The translations under genes and the position numbers were made by a program. The notes below the pieces were generated by a model. That model was not told the DNA's origin and searched no databases. It saw nothing but the letters and a program-made list of their open reading frames with translations. From Cryptomeria japonica (taxonomy: Eukaryota; Streptophyta; Pinopsida; Cupressales; Cupressaceae), in contig NC_081406.1 of assembly GCF_030272615.1 (NCBI RefSeq), positions 468,890,400 to 468,954,399 on the forward strand: 64,000 nt of DNA, read 5' to 3'. Position 1 is the stretch's first letter, and each line of letters begins with the position of its first letter. Shown piece after piece: positions 11,569-23,706 of the stretch.

Positions 11569-11583
11569 TCTAGCCCCCACTTT
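11569..11583 (-). other. N0 polypurine tract
   Basis: Minus strand AAAGTGGGGGCTAGA, immediately before the LTR start TGTAGC. This is where plus-strand DNA synthesis would be primed. Confidence 0.65.
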
Positions 11584-12203
11584 AGTGAGAGTATGAGCCT
11601 ACACACATACTCACTGTAAAGTAGTAGAAATAAAGATAGAGATGAGAAATTGGGAGCAAGATCACAAAGAGATAAGACATCAATAAATTCAAGGAAACAA
11701 GCCCCCAAGATTAGGATCTTAAATCATACAATCATATGCAAGGACACACAAAACAAAGTAGAAGACAAACAAAGTCAAAATAAAAATACACACAAAAAGA
11801 CACAAAAGGGGTTAGTACTAAAAAGAAAAGCTCCAAGTCAACTAGTTAAAGAGACCTCGATAATCAAAATGTCTCAATTACTAATATCATTCTCAGAATG
11901 CTATCAGAAAAGCACAAGTGGTCACATGAAAAGAGAAAGAGAATGCATCAAGTGATGAACCATGTCAACAACTAGAAAGGTATTTTATGATTATGGTTTT
12001 GTGGGGGAGAGAACATGAAAAAACATGGATTCCACAAGCTATCAAGTTGGGTTATCCTAGGTGATCCATGAGAGGAAAAGCAAGAGGGAACATGGATAAC
12101 ATGGGCTAGAAAGCTATGTTATGATAGGTGATCCATGAAGACACAGATTCTCATGGAGCAATAGGTTGTGTTTGTTGTGTGATCCATGTAGGAAGGAAGA
12201 GTT
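11584..12203 (-). other. N0 internal DNA left of the N1 insertion
   Basis: A-rich on the plus strand; the 101-codon frame at 11650-11955 has no recognised motif. From about 12020 it enters a series of degenerate ~60-80 bp repeats (core CTAGAAAGCTATGTTATG) that continues at 44473 on the other side of N1. Bases 12199-12203 (GAGTT) are the left target-site copy of N1. Confidence 0.5.
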
Positions 12204-12724
12204 TGTTGAATAGACTAGAATACTAAGAGGGGGGGTGAATTAGTATTCCCTAAACAAAACAATATGAAAATCTAAAATTTAATTTGATCTCAATTAACCT
12301 TAGCATGAAAGGATGTATGCACTAGAAATAGAATGCAAGACATACACAACCATAAGAAAGACACTATATTTCTTATACGTGGAAAAACCAAATGGGAAAA
12401 ACCACAAAGAGGGTTAACTCTCAAGATAATGAAACTAGTTATATGGGATTACAATATCTCATTGATGGAGGGCTCACTGCTTGGAATACAATGGCTTACT
12501 ATCAAATGTCTCACTCCCAGGAAAAAAAAATTATGAAGTAAGAATATTGCATCTACATATGCATGGGATTAGTTCCTATTAACCTTAGACATCACAATAA
12601 CTACTTGCATCACTATTTGCTTGCTCCAATCACACACAATCATTGTCACACTAGATCTCCCTTTCTTCTTCATACACAAATATCATCTCTCTATTTCTCA
12701 TCACCTTCTTGCCACTACTTTAGA

Positions 12725-12760
<36 letters not shown>

Positions 12761-12789
12761 TTGTGTGTGTGTGTGTATGTACATATACA

Positions 12790-12821
<32 letters not shown>

Positions 12822-12962
12822 CATATACATATATACATATACATATATATATGTTTATATATGTATATATGTATATATGTGTATGTATGTATGTATGTAT
12901 ATCTATATGTATGTATATATACATATATATATGCACATATATACATATATGTATATATGTGC

Positions 12963-12996
<34 letters not shown>

Positions 12997-13687
12997 ACCG
13001 ATAAGAATATACATCAAGTCAACCTCAAAGACACTTTCCCAAATGATACTCCAACGATTAGATCACATGCTCCAAGCACCAAAGCAAGGCAACAATAAAA
13101 ACATTCAAGGTCGGCCTGACCTGAAATGAGCATATCCTTGAACTTCCACAAGAACACGCTTTCAAAGCATAAAGAGCATGATCCAACTCAACATAAATAA
13201 GTTAAAGACATGAATAACATATCATCAAAAGATTATCATTAGAAATAAAAAATCAGAGGAAAACAAAGCTCATAGAACTATCAAATATTGCACAACCGAA
13301 TATATTACTGGAGCACAACTTTCGGAGCATGACTTCTAAAGCACCAAAAATTTAATATATCAATCTCAAGAAATGACTACTATCATATCAAAACTGTGCT
13401 ATCATATCCATAATGAGAAAAAGATGCAGAGCACTGCAATCCTGGAATCAGTCAACTTAGAGCATGAAACCAATTGCCACAACCAACCACAAAACTTAGA
13501 CCTCAAGAGAAATATATCCACGTACTAACAATACTCATTTCTGTAGAAACAACTTACCGAAAAATATATCTGCAACATACATACCTAACTTCAACTGCTC
13601 TATATAGTGCATACAACCTTATAGCATCTAGACCAATCTAGATCACTGAGTTTGACATCAATGCCAAACAATCAAGTATTTCTAACA
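12204..13687 (-). repeat. N1 3' LTR
   Basis: 1484 bp, TGTTGAATAG...TTCTAACA. Carries the G-run before TGAATTA (12226-12242) and the GTGGAAAAACC..GGGAAAAACCAC block (12379-12404). It is about 180 bp longer than its partner because of a greatly expanded microsatellite at 12728-13000. Confidence 0.85.
12728..13000. repeat. Compound (TA)n(TG)n(ACAT)n microsatellite inside an LTR
   Basis: About 270 bp of TA, TG, ACAT and TATG runs, ending in (TG)n at 12980-12996. The matching place in the N1 5' LTR (43698-43738) is only about 40 bp. All reading frames here (Tyr/Ile/His repeats on both strands) are by-products of the repeat. Confidence 0.95.
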
Positions 13688-13702
13688 ATCTCCCCCTTTG
13701 TC
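13688..13702 (-). other. N1 polypurine tract
   Basis: Minus strand GACAAAGGGGGAGAT directly before the LTR start TGTTAG. Same AAAGGGGGAGAT core as N3, M1 and M2. Confidence 0.8.
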
Positions 13703-14044
13703 ATTAATGGAAAAACACTTATACTCAACTTTCCTGCTATACATCAAAACTCGCCATATCGCCCCCTTAGATAATTTCCTTAATTCTCCATAATTCTCAG
13801 TATTTCTCCCCCTTTGACATCAAGGACAAAGGGTAACAAAAAAGTTACCACAAAAATATACTAAAAAGGATATTTCAGTTACACTTTATGTGGAAAATTC
13901 TCTTATACTTCTCTTTGAGTTATGGAAGAAATGTCTTCCAATAATTCACAGTCAAACTGGGACTTACACCTAAACTATCATTTTCCACCAATAAATCAAC
14001 AACATTATATAAGGAACTCAAGATGGAAGGGTTCCATACACACT
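13703..14044 (-). other. N1 internal DNA between the nest and its 3' LTR
   Basis: No recognised coding. Contains a second CCCCCTTTGACATCAAGG purine-tract-like block near 13809 and a short minus frame (14105-13920) that crosses into N2 and is therefore not a gene. Continues at 40034. Confidence 0.5.
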
Positions 14045-14135
14045 TTTTTGTTGGCATTATTGGCATTAAGTTGTCATTGATGTCAAACTGGTTTGACAAA
14101 GTCACTGGTAAGTAAAAAGTGGTGACCTGAATAAG

Positions 14136-14571
14136 TGATCACTCAATGCTAAGAAAATAGTACCAAAGCAGTACTGAGAGGGTGAGAGGGGGGGTGAATC
14201 AATACAGGCAAAATACTATTTCTAAACTTGTTCAACAGCAATTACTCCAAATGACTTGCAAACAGTAACACCAGTTTGAAGCAGAGTAAAACCGGCAAAA
14301 CCCAGAACAACTAAAACAATCATAAACCGGTTACTCACTTATCTTCCTACTCAACTCGGAACTACACTACCATTTCACCCTTATGTAAGAACAGGTAATC
14401 TATCATCATATCTTCACATCAACTAGTTCAACATGTTTTATTGACAGGCATAAAACACAGAACCATCATATGCTTAATAGGTAACATCAAAGCATCACAA
14501 GATAAAAGCATCACACATGACACACATATTTTTCATGTGGAAACCCAACTAGGAAAAACCACGGTGGGGAT
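14136..14571 (-). repeat. N3 3' LTR, left piece
   Basis: Starts TGATCACTCAATGC, matching TGATAGCTCAATGA at 36984. Carries the G-run before TGAATCA (14186-14200) and the GTGGAAACCC..GGAAAAACCAC block (14538-14563). Ends with the first copy of the N4 target site GGGAT (14567-14571). Continues at 31514. Confidence 0.9.
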
Positions 14572-16124
14572 TGTAGCATCGGAATTAGGAATCATCAAAG
14601 CAATATATAAAAGGACATATTATTCATTATTAGCTCAATCCCAGACACACATTGCAATGATCTAATCCTAAGCACACTCAATAGAGACATAAAAACAAAG
14701 CATTCAAAAGCAAATATTCATGCAAACCATATGACGATTTGGATGCTTCTTCCATGCAGCTCCATTGTTCTTCTTTCCTCTTCAAATGGATTTGTGGATC
14801 TCACCTACAAGTGCACAACATACAATTGAAAGCAAGATTGATATTGGTTTGTTGATCAAGAGTACTAGAAGCATAAGTTTGATAGTTTGATTAGGGATTT
14901 GGGATTAGCTTTGATTGAAAATCATCCAATTTATAGAAGAATTGGATAAATGACAAGATTAGCATGATGCAATTCAAATGGAAATTGCAAATCAATATGA
15001 CAAATTATGCACTTTCCATGCACAATTTGATTGATTGATAATTGATGACAAATTATGACACATTCTATGTCAAAATTGATTGATTATCAATTATGACAAT
15101 TTATGACAAATTGAAATGTCATTCCCATAGAATTAGGAGATGAATAGGAGGAATTTGAAATTAGGAAATTAGAAAATTAGAAAATTGAAATTGATGAAAA
15201 TTAGGAATTAGAAATTGATGGAAAAATAGGAAATTAGGAACTAGAAGAAATTAGGTAAATTAATTAATAATTTGTCATTTATTAATTAATTTACAAGAGG
15301 AAGAATAATTAGCCAATTAAATAAAGATTTAATTGTAATGAGAAGACCTAGGATTAATAAATAATTTAGTAATCCTAGAGGAAGAAATGACAAATTAGGT
15401 TAAATGAATAAATCATAAAACCCTAGAAGACGAATTAGGTCTTGAAATATAATTGACTCAATTTGATTTGATTTTGGATTGATAAATGACCAATGTGATA
15501 AATGATTTAATCGATGTGCCAATTGACAAGGAACAATGACAAATTGATCCAAATTGACATAATTGAGACAGACAATGATCAATAGCGAAATGATCACAAA
15601 ATGACAAAATTGACAAGAGGACAAGGATTGATGATAAATAGATTGCAAGATGACAAGATTAAAAATGACCACGATCGATGACAAATTGATCGCAAAATGA
15701 CAAGATCGAACATGACAACGATCGATGACAAATCGATCGTTAAAATGACAAGATTGAAGGATTGATGATAAATCGACAAGATTGATAAGAGGACAACGAT
15801 CGATGACAAATCGATCGCAAGATTGACAGGAGGACAAAACCCTAATTAGGATTGACGATGTCCAAAATAATGACAAATGAGCATGCACATTGATGCAATA
15901 AGATAGAATCGATTAAAATCATGACTGGATAGTGTTGTCGACAAGACAAAATTCGAGAGCGAGACAGATGAAGAATGCAGAAGAATGACTCAATGCTCGC
16001 AAATGATAAAAACCAAGTGCGAATCATAGGAGAAATGTTAATGCAACGTAAAAACCTAAAATGAGGCAATGCGCAAATGTTAAAGTATGACTCCGCAAGC
16101 GTTGACCATTTTTAGGTGTCTACA
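14572..16124 (-). repeat. N4 LTR1 (3' LTR)
   Basis: 1553 bp, TGTAGCATC...TGTCTACA, preceded on the minus strand by the purine tract at 16125-16138. Holds A-rich GGAAATTAGAAAATTAG micro-repeats (15140-15250) and three copies of an 8-bp inverted repeat (15600-15840). Minus-strand frames here (15400-15888) are repeat shadows. Confidence 0.92.
15640..15830. repeat. Tandem inverted-repeat units inside the N4 LTR
   Basis: Core CGATCGAT-GACAA-ATCGATCG (perfect 8-bp arms, 5-base loop) or near-copies at about 15672, 15718 and 15797. Between them lie AAAATGACAAGAT spacers. Present in all three N4 LTR copies (27000-27140 and 31055-31205). Possible protein-binding enhancer; no function proven. Confidence 0.75.
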
Positions 16125-16138
16125 TTTTGCCCCTCTTT
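16125..16138 (-). other. N4 polypurine tract
   Basis: Minus strand AAAGAGGGGCAAAA, directly before LTR start TGTAGACACC. Repeated next to LTR2 at 27450-27463. Confidence 0.8.
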
Positions 16139-16657
16139 GAGACAATGCGATTTTAAGCGTTATTTCAAAGAATAATAATAAAAATGCCCCAGACAATAAT
16201 AATGACATATGCATGCCCCCTCGAGGAATTAGCCGGAAACATACAGAAAAGAGGCCAATTGATCGATAAAAATGATAGGATCGAACGGACTGACAATCGG
16301 AGATCGGATGCATGCAGGACAAGCAATGTAAGGTGCACAAGACCACGACCAACATAAGATGGAGAAGATGCACGTCCATCTATGCAATGACAAAGAGCTA
16401 TAAATGAGACCAAGAGATGGAAAATTGCTCATTTGCACTAGACAAGGAGGAGGATTTGTTGCTCTAGACAAGGACACTTGCAGAGAGATGAAAAACATTC
16501 CAATGGTGGATCACCTTGGAGAACGTGTATGCACATTCAGACGACCGGACGACGCAGGAGCAGAGGTATGGATCTCAAAAACCCATGTTTTCAATTTCAT
16601 GAATTTTGATTGCTTTCGAGACATTGCGGGGCCCACAGGGGATGAAAAAGATGACTT

Positions 16658-16768
16658 CTGCGCTTGTGTAGTCTAATTCTGCACTTGTGTCAGGTGTTCT
16701 GTGCTTGTGTAGGAAGACACAAGTGCAATTTACCTGACATAGGCGCGGGTTCTCTGACACAGGCGCAA
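16658..16768. repeat. Inverted cluster of the ACACARGCGCAG motif, copy 1
   Basis: Three reverse copies (16658, 16679, 16699) followed by three forward copies (16717, 16737, 16757) of a 12-base motif, so the block could fold back on itself. It lies about 175-285 bases upstream of the PMD gene start and may be part of its promoter. The same motif recurs ten times in the N4 leader (25542-25772). Confidence 0.8.
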
Positions 16769-16942
16769 GAGTGCATGAAAACCCTAGTTTTGGTCAAAAT
16801 GACATGCAAATGATCGGAAAAGGGGGGATAAGGGTAGGATAGGTCAATGTAGATGAAAAACACCTTGATTTGGACATGAAAATGAGGAAATGCAACCCAT
16901 AGGAGAAAACCCTAAAACTGACAAAAAGAAGCCCCGATTGTG

Positions 16943-18736
16943 ATGCAGAGTCGACAGTATCCGTTGATCACGCGGGAGAATCGACCAGACTGCTTCATGC
17001 TACGACATAGACTCAGGAGCATAGAGAGAGACACATTAGCAGGACTGGGGATATATTACATCACATACATGCCCGAGATTAGGGCAAACACAGGATTGCT
17101 TACCACATTGGCAAAGCGATGGCATTCGGAGACCTCCTCATTCCATTTGGTGACTGGAGAGGTGACAGTGACTCTAGAGGACGTATGGCGCATCCTCTGC
17201 ATTCCGGTACATGGGGAGATGATAGAGTATGACCCAGTGACAGGTAGAGATGCATTATGCAGGCTATTTGAGTGCGACACAGATGACTTGAACATTGTTG
17301 AGAGGGAGATCGGCTAGGAGAGCATGGCTTTCGAGTATGATCGATGATATGTGGTGATAGCTGTGGTGATAGCATGTCTACTAGCAGCAGACAGACGAGG
17401 ACATGGATTCCCTACTAGATGGGGAAGAGTGCTAGAGCAGATGGCGACAGAGGGGACAGTGTATGCATGGGGACCATGTGTACTGGCTATGCTATATTTT
17501 TAGCTGCATCAGATAGCGTATCAGGGAGTTCAGACATTGAGCTATGGAGTCACATTGCTACAGGTATGGGCATTTGAGCACATATCCATATGTCGACCGA
17601 TTACAGATAGACAGGTAGTACCACACCGACCATATGTGTACTGTTATGGTGGAGCACTGAGACAGGGTCCATTTGGATACATATTATACTGGCGACATGA
17701 GCTAGACAGACTGAGAGAGTTCATATGGAGGCCATATCGTGATTGTTCGGGATGGTCAGATGATAGTGATGAGCTACCCTATTGTAGACAAGAGAGATAC
17801 TTGATTGGGCGGCTAGTGAATCGCCAGAGAGTGATTGAGATGTACCTACCAGAGAGGGTCAGACGACAATTTGGAGAGACGCAGGATGTACCTAGGAGGA
17901 CTGCATGCTTTGCCCGATCTCACAGAGAGACGAGTCAGTGGGGGAGTATGATTCAGCCACACATAGCATATGCCGACTTTGCACAGCTACAGCAGAGACA
18001 GTGGGAGTGGAGGTCAGATGTGGTGGATGCTGGGACGACAGAGGAGTATGAGACATGGTTTATACGATGATGGCCAGTGCCTTTGACTGATCCTGATATT
18101 CCAGTACCTAGGAGACAGGAGGACTTCCCACTCATAGGAAAGGAGGGAGATGATGAGGATGAGGAGGATGAGGATGGGGATGAGGAGATTGATGGGGATG
18201 ATGGTGGGGAGGATGATGACGGAGATGATGATGGGGAGGATGAGCCAGACTCAGCTGATCAAGAGACATTGCAGGATATTCCTATAGAGCTGGGGATAGC
18301 TAAGACAAAGGAGATGGATACGTGCAGCGCTACCATAGCGAGCCAACAGGATTATATTGCGATATTGGAGAGACAGAATGCCATTTTAAGGACAGAATGA
18401 GATACAACAATAGCTCAGGCACAGCGAGAGGGACAGAGAGTCACTGAGTTCATTGGATCGATTAGGGATGCCAGTGCATGGGAGATGGCATAGATGCTGG
18501 TAGAGACTGGAGATGAGAGACTGTATTGGAGGACACTATATGAGAGTGCAGTTCCACTGGAGCAGAGAGCACCTTCATATCAGGCACGATCGAGGACAGA
18601 GAGCAGGTCACGCTCTCGGAGATCATTGAGCAGCATGGGGGTGAGTGGACCTATGAGACCACCACAGCCAGGACCAGGAGGGACATCATCCGTGAGACAT
18701 GGCAGGGATGAGGAGGATAGAGGGAGAACCCAGTGA
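16943..18736 (+). pseudogene. Plant mobile domain (PMD) gene, copy 1, antisense in N4
   Basis: PMD proteins (Pfam aminotransferase-like plant mobile domain; Arabidopsis MAIN and MAIL1) act in the nucleus in gene silencing and genome stability; related genes are carried by plant transposable elements. Here the N-terminal part reads LTTLAKRWHSETSSFHL and VTLEDVWRILCIPVHGEMIE, the domain's signature. Then come the domain core (17537-18070), a run of Glu/Asp (18140-18250), a short coiled coil (QDYIAILERQNAILRTE) and an Arg/Ser-rich tail (RSRTESRSRSRRS). Stops break it: TAG at 17315, TAG near 17501, TGA at 18068, TGA near 18398, TAG near 18491. In the other copy the first four positions are coding. 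ATG chosen at 16943. Confidence 0.85.
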
Positions 18737-19839
18737 CAGAGGCATGTGCTCCTTATGACAGACAGTAGACATTATGTAGTTTGACATGTTGTAGTCAGCC
18801 TGCGGGCCATACTTAGGACAGACAGTCCGATTTTGTACTCCGATATTATTTTGACATATGATATGATATGCATCGATATGATGGGATGCGATATGTTATG
18901 ACTGATGTTATTTTCCATGTATGGATAACTTATGCACTGTTTATTGTGAAACATGTATGGATGTATTATTTTTTGTATTTTTTATGCATTTATGATATGA
19001 AATGGATAAAATGCTTGATATGAAGCTTGATATAACGCAAATGTACTAACCAATGAATGCAGGATGCAACATATGTGTTTGGATATCGGAGCACTAGACC
19101 GAACTGACTATCTGGACTGACGGAAGAAATGTTAGTAAGAAATGAGATAGAGGGCAGTTAGAGATGACGAAAAACTTGCTTTCAGTAATGCACTTTGTAA
19201 GTGAGAACCTTTATTTTTATGTAGCAAAATGGATGCGTAGCATCATGGCATTGAAGGCTAGAGCTGAAATGCAACCCTTTTTGCAAAAGACAGACACATC
19301 ACAGACAAATGACAATCACAACAAAAAAGAAAGGGATCATGAGCCATCCCGGTCACTCTAAATCACTCAATGACATCATCGAGCAACATAGGTACATGAT
19401 CGAAGCCAAAGATAAATCAATAAAAAGATAAGATACACAAATTCAAGCAAATCAGACAAACATCTTGATCTTCATTGTCAAAAGTTGAAAGTGCTGATAG
19501 GACGATCATGCTATTTGGTTTCAGGAAATGCGGTACCCCGTCTAAGACAGGACACAGTCTGGTTTCGAGTATACCACACCCTGTATAAGACCCATGATAG
19601 CAGTAACAAGGACAAATGATTTTGATGTTGATATTTGATTGATAAGACAATTTTGATCAGTTTGAATGTTTGATTTGATTGAAAGAGTTCATCTGTTTAA
19701 GCGTGATTTCATTAAAGCACAATGTTGGATTGCGAGTCGTTGGATGTATGCTTAGTGATTTGTCTTATGCACAAAAGGGGGTATTTTATTGACAAAATGC
19801 TTGTTTTTGGATTTTAATGTTTTGAAATGTTTTTGTGCA

Positions 19840-19995
19840 TTTTTTCAGGACTTTATATGACTTTTTAGGGATGTTTTTAGGACATTTTCCAATTTTTAGG
19901 GATATTTTCAGGACATTATTCAATTTTTTTGAATTATTTCAAGACATTTTCAATTTTTTTTGAATTATTTCAGGACATTATTCAATTTTTTTGAG
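19840..19995. repeat. ~32-bp tandem repeats
   Basis: About four to five copies of a unit like TTTCAGGACATTATTCAATT followed by TTTTTGAATTA. Degenerate and AT-rich. Function unknown. Confidence 0.7.
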
Positions 19996-20726
19996 ATTTT
20001 TGCCCCTAGTGTCTAGCAAGGCAAGTAATATGACAGGTGAATAAATAGGCTTTCTAAAATGTTGGTGGATAGAGGGAAGACAAAGGCCTTTTATCGTGGA
20101 GACAATACGGATGCAATTTCCAAGGGCTATTGCATGATGGGACAAGAGACTGGATATGACAATGTAAAGCAGTGATATGGCATGAGGGACATGTCAAGAG
20201 GTGTTTGAAACCATGTTTAAATTTTGTGTCCTTATGTCAGATCAAGATCAAGGAATGAAAATGAGTGTATGGACAGTGATAAGATATGGATAGGATAAGC
20301 AAGACCAAGAATGGATAAGGGACATGGACTGAAGGTTGGGATTAGCTAAGGGACAGTGGCAGAAAGTTGCAATAAGCCAGGGAATATGGATGAAAGGTTG
20401 AAATAAGCAAATGGGCAAATGACCAAAAGCTATGATAGACTAAAAGCTGCAAACAAGATGCATGATGCTCATGATGATCCTCAGCCTTGTCAAGATCAAA
20501 TGTGGAAAGGGAAAATGAACATTAGGGATGATAGGACAAGGAAGGGTAATGACATGGTATGATAGGATAATGAAGGGCAATAGGATATGAAGGAGGAAAA
20601 CTGCCCCCAAGTGTGATTCTGCAAGAAGTTCATAAATTACGCATGACTCCTGTTTGCCAGGTTTTCATCATGGTACTTGCCCAAGGCGCCTGTTTGCCAA
20701 GTTTTCACCAGTGGACGAATTATTTT

Positions 20727-20795
20727 TCTATACTTTTTTTTTTCTTTTGTCTTTTTTTTTTTCACTTTTTTGATTTTTTTGACTTTTTCAATAGA
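20727..20795. repeat. T-rich tract
   Basis: Nearly pure T/C on the plus strand, A/G on the sense (minus) strand of N4. It could be a second, central purine tract or simple slippage; it is not next to an LTR. Confidence 0.6.
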
Positions 20796-20937
20796 AGATG
20801 GACACACGATAGGGGATGGAAGAAGGACTCAAGCGTCTTTTTGTTTGGATAGTAGCCTTGAAAAAAAAACTGGACCATGACCTTAAAAGTATGCTCAAAG
20901 ACGTTGGTAGGATAAGGACATGGAAAATGAGATGAAA

Positions 20938-23688
20938 TTAGGGCAAGGATGGGACCAAAGGGATCGAAGGATGGAAAATATGCATTGGATAATAGGTAGG
21001 GTATTGGAAGAATTGGACTTCAATGGATGGAAATGAAGGCAAGATCGACATTGGCACACACCTTGAGGAGTGATGGACTGATGGAGGAAAAATGGATCTC
21101 AGATTGTGAGATTTCGATGGAGGAATAGCTTGGGATTTTGGGACATAAGGGCCCAAAATGGAAGAAGGAGGTGATGGAGGAATAGATTTGAGAGGTATGG
21201 ATGGAGGAATAGCAATTTTGGATGCCAAGTGGGATATTTCTTTAGGCTTTTGTGCTTCAAGGAGCCGCTTAGGGATCCACATGGTTTTTGATTTTTCATA
21301 CTTTTGTGGTTCCTTGGATTGCATTGCTTGCACAAGGGATTTAGGAACCCATATAGATTTTGACTTTGCTTTATTTTGCTCAGTGCGCCTTTGTGGCCTT
21401 TTGGATATTTCTTTTTCTTTATAGATCATATTTTTCTTTGCTTTCACATGCCGATTGTATTGGACATGTTGATCCTTGAATACATGTGGATTTCTAGACT
21501 TATGATGCTTATACTTGGCATCCAAATTGCTTGGAGGGGGAAAGGAATGCATGGATGGATATGAATGAAATGGAGTTCTTTTGGATGGATGAAATTTACT
21601 CAAGGATGTGTGCCTTTGCTAACCTTGCATAGAGGACAAAGGGATATAAGGACCTAAGATGGATGGAAGGGATGATGGGGAAAGTGGACATTTGGATTTT
21701 GACCTTGAAGGGATACCAACGCCTTGAGTGTGAGCTCTGTAGCCATGACCATTAGTATATTCTTTGATATGAAGGGGTTCTTTCTCATGAAGGTCTACTC
21801 CTTTGCCTTTATGAATATCTTGACTTGTAAGATACTCTTTTCTTTGGGAAGAAGATGCGAGTCCATTATGAGGTGGATATGATATGAGAGAAATAATGAG
21901 ATCTTGAAATGGATCAGATTGGACCAAAGTGGAAGAACCCATTATGCATGTCGAGGGTTCATGAACATCTTGCACTGACACATTAGAATCATGAAGGGGA
22001 TTAGGATCATGTTGGGGACTAGGATTGTGTAGTGGACATGGTTCAATGACAGGCTCTTCAAGAGATGGAATGGGAGAAATAATGGGATCATCAAAAGAAA
22101 TGTAATCTTGGAGTGGATATGCTGGATTAGGATGTGGAGATGGAGGAACAAAAGGATCTTGTGGAGGATTTAAAGAAATAATTTGATCTTGACAAGGAGG
22201 AAGATCATTGGAATCCTCTTTAAAGGTGCTTTGCTCTTGACTTTCAATGGGATCATCAGAAAGGATGGAAGGGATATCTTGATCTTTCTTAGGAAGTGGA
22301 ATGTCAATAGGACTTTGGATAGGATGAACAAGAATAGGGGAATCATTGTGAGTGTCTGGGAAGATGGGGTCCTGGTCAACAATTGGATGGGATGATAAGG
22401 TTTCAAGATCTTGATCTTGATCTGTTTTAAGACACGTTTCTTCATGCTCTAAATTATCCTCTTGACATGAGGTTGGACTTTGGATATGCATGGAGGATTC
22501 TGGCAAGGGCTCAATATTTTGGCATGAAGGAAATGCACTTTGAACATTTGTGATGGATTCTGGCAAGGAATCAATGCTTGAACATGAGGAAGAGGGACTT
22601 TGAATGGGGTCCTCTAAAATAGGTAATGGCAATAAAGTGCATGGTTGCATTGGGTCTTGTATTTCTGAAACATGACAAGGATGTGCATCATGAATTGGAT
22701 TATTTTGGCAATCAATTATGGATAGCTCTTGGATAATTGCATCCTTGGGTGTATTATTTGATGAGGACAACATGGAAGGTTCTTGGGAAACTTCTAGAGG
22801 TGTAGGGATAGATGCCACTGGAGAGTCAATTTGTTTATGGGGGGATGAGGCATTGCTAGACATAAGTGTATTATCTTGATCTTCCTCAATAAACTCACTT
22901 GGTAGTTTCCTTAAGAGCCTTGCAATAAAGCCACCTTTCTTTCGAGGTTTTGACATAGTTGTATCTGGAATTTGAACTTGTTTGGCAAAGATTTGGTTCT
23001 GGTCTGATGTCATGTTTTGATATTGGACTTGGTTCAATTGTTCTGACATGTTTGAAACTTGGGTTGGTGTGTGCTGCAACCTTTGTTTTTGAATGTTTGG
23101 TTCTAATTGTTGACATTGATATGTTGATTGAACTTGTTGATATTCCACCATTGGTTGAACTATTTGGGGACATTGTATAGTTGGTTGGACATATTGTTGA
23201 AATTGAACCATTGGTTGTATTGGCTGCATATGTTGGACAATTGGTTGAACCATTGGTTGTATTGGCTAAAAATCTGAGTGATAGTGAACACCTTCTTGTT
23301 CTTGATGTGAAGGCACATAATGTTGTTGTCTCTTTTCTTGAAATTGTTTCATCATCTCTATTTGTGAGAGGAGAGCTGGTATGTCTGACCGTTCAAGAAG
23401 AGATCTTACATCAATTGGCTCAATATTTGGATTTCGACCTGGAAATTTTCGAAACGTTTTGGACATTTGTGATCTATTCTTCGCAATGTTTTTCACTCTT
23501 TGTTCCAATATCTCATTTTCTTGAGCTAGTTTCTCCTCTAGTTTTTGTATTTGGACATTTACATTATCATGGAAAGTTTGACCAATATTGCTTTGTTGTT
23601 GGGTTGGATAGAATTGTGATTGCATTGTCGGTTGATATGTCAAACTTTGTTGCATCATTGGTGCTTGGAACCTTGTTTCAATAGACAT
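20938..23688 (-). pseudogene. N4 gag-like Gln/Pro-rich protein
   Basis: Three long blocks on the minus strand separated by single stops (near 23265 and 21610), almost certainly one frame of about 900 codons. Block 1 (to 23266) has a coiled coil (IQKLEEKLAQENEILEQRV) and ends in a Gln-rich stretch. Block 2 (23253-21619) has repeats of QPMVQ/QPIVQ type, a basic patch (KPRKKGGFIARLLRKLP), then a long Pro/Ser/Asp-rich, apparently unfolded part. Block 3 (21603-20938) repeats a KSxWVPKxL motif twice (SKSIWVPKSLVQA, SKTMWIPKRLLEA) and is His/Ser/Pro-rich. ATG chosen at 23688-23686. No CCHC knuckle or protease found. Gag role is inferred from position after the leader; the family is not recognised. 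Confidence 0.6.
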
Positions 23689-23706
23689 GTCACTATGCAA
23701 ATGCAA

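Larger units (their letters stand above)
18737..20937. other. N4 internal non-coding segment
   Basis: 3' flank of the PMD gene and spacer to the gag-like gene. Contains a short plus frame (19164-19361) that is also open in copy 2 (30460-30657, 65 codons), but without recognised motif. Also tandem repeats at 19840-19995 and a T-rich tract at 20727-20795. No pol motif found here, where a normal element would have it. Confidence 0.6.

Noticed and set aside
12563-13129. Several overlapping frames rich in Tyr, Ile, His and Cys on both strands
   Set aside because: They are translations of the TA/TG/ACAT microsatellite in the N1 LTR, open only because the repeat lacks stops.
15400-15888. A 162-codon minus-strand frame, repeated at 26725-27213 and 30802-31272
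   Set aside because: Lies wholly inside the N4 LTR. The protein repeats (IDRC, LSSILQS) mirror the CGATCGAT DNA repeats. Reuse in three LTR copies reflects copying, not selection.
16080-16498. Cys/His-rich minus frames next to LTR1 and again at 27437-27859
   Set aside because: Shadow frames of the N4 3' region; not continuous with any gag or pol and without start context.
22183-23684. Long plus-strand frames opposite the N4 gag-like gene
   Set aside because: Antisense shadows of a low-complexity gene; the minus strand gives the longer, better-composed protein.
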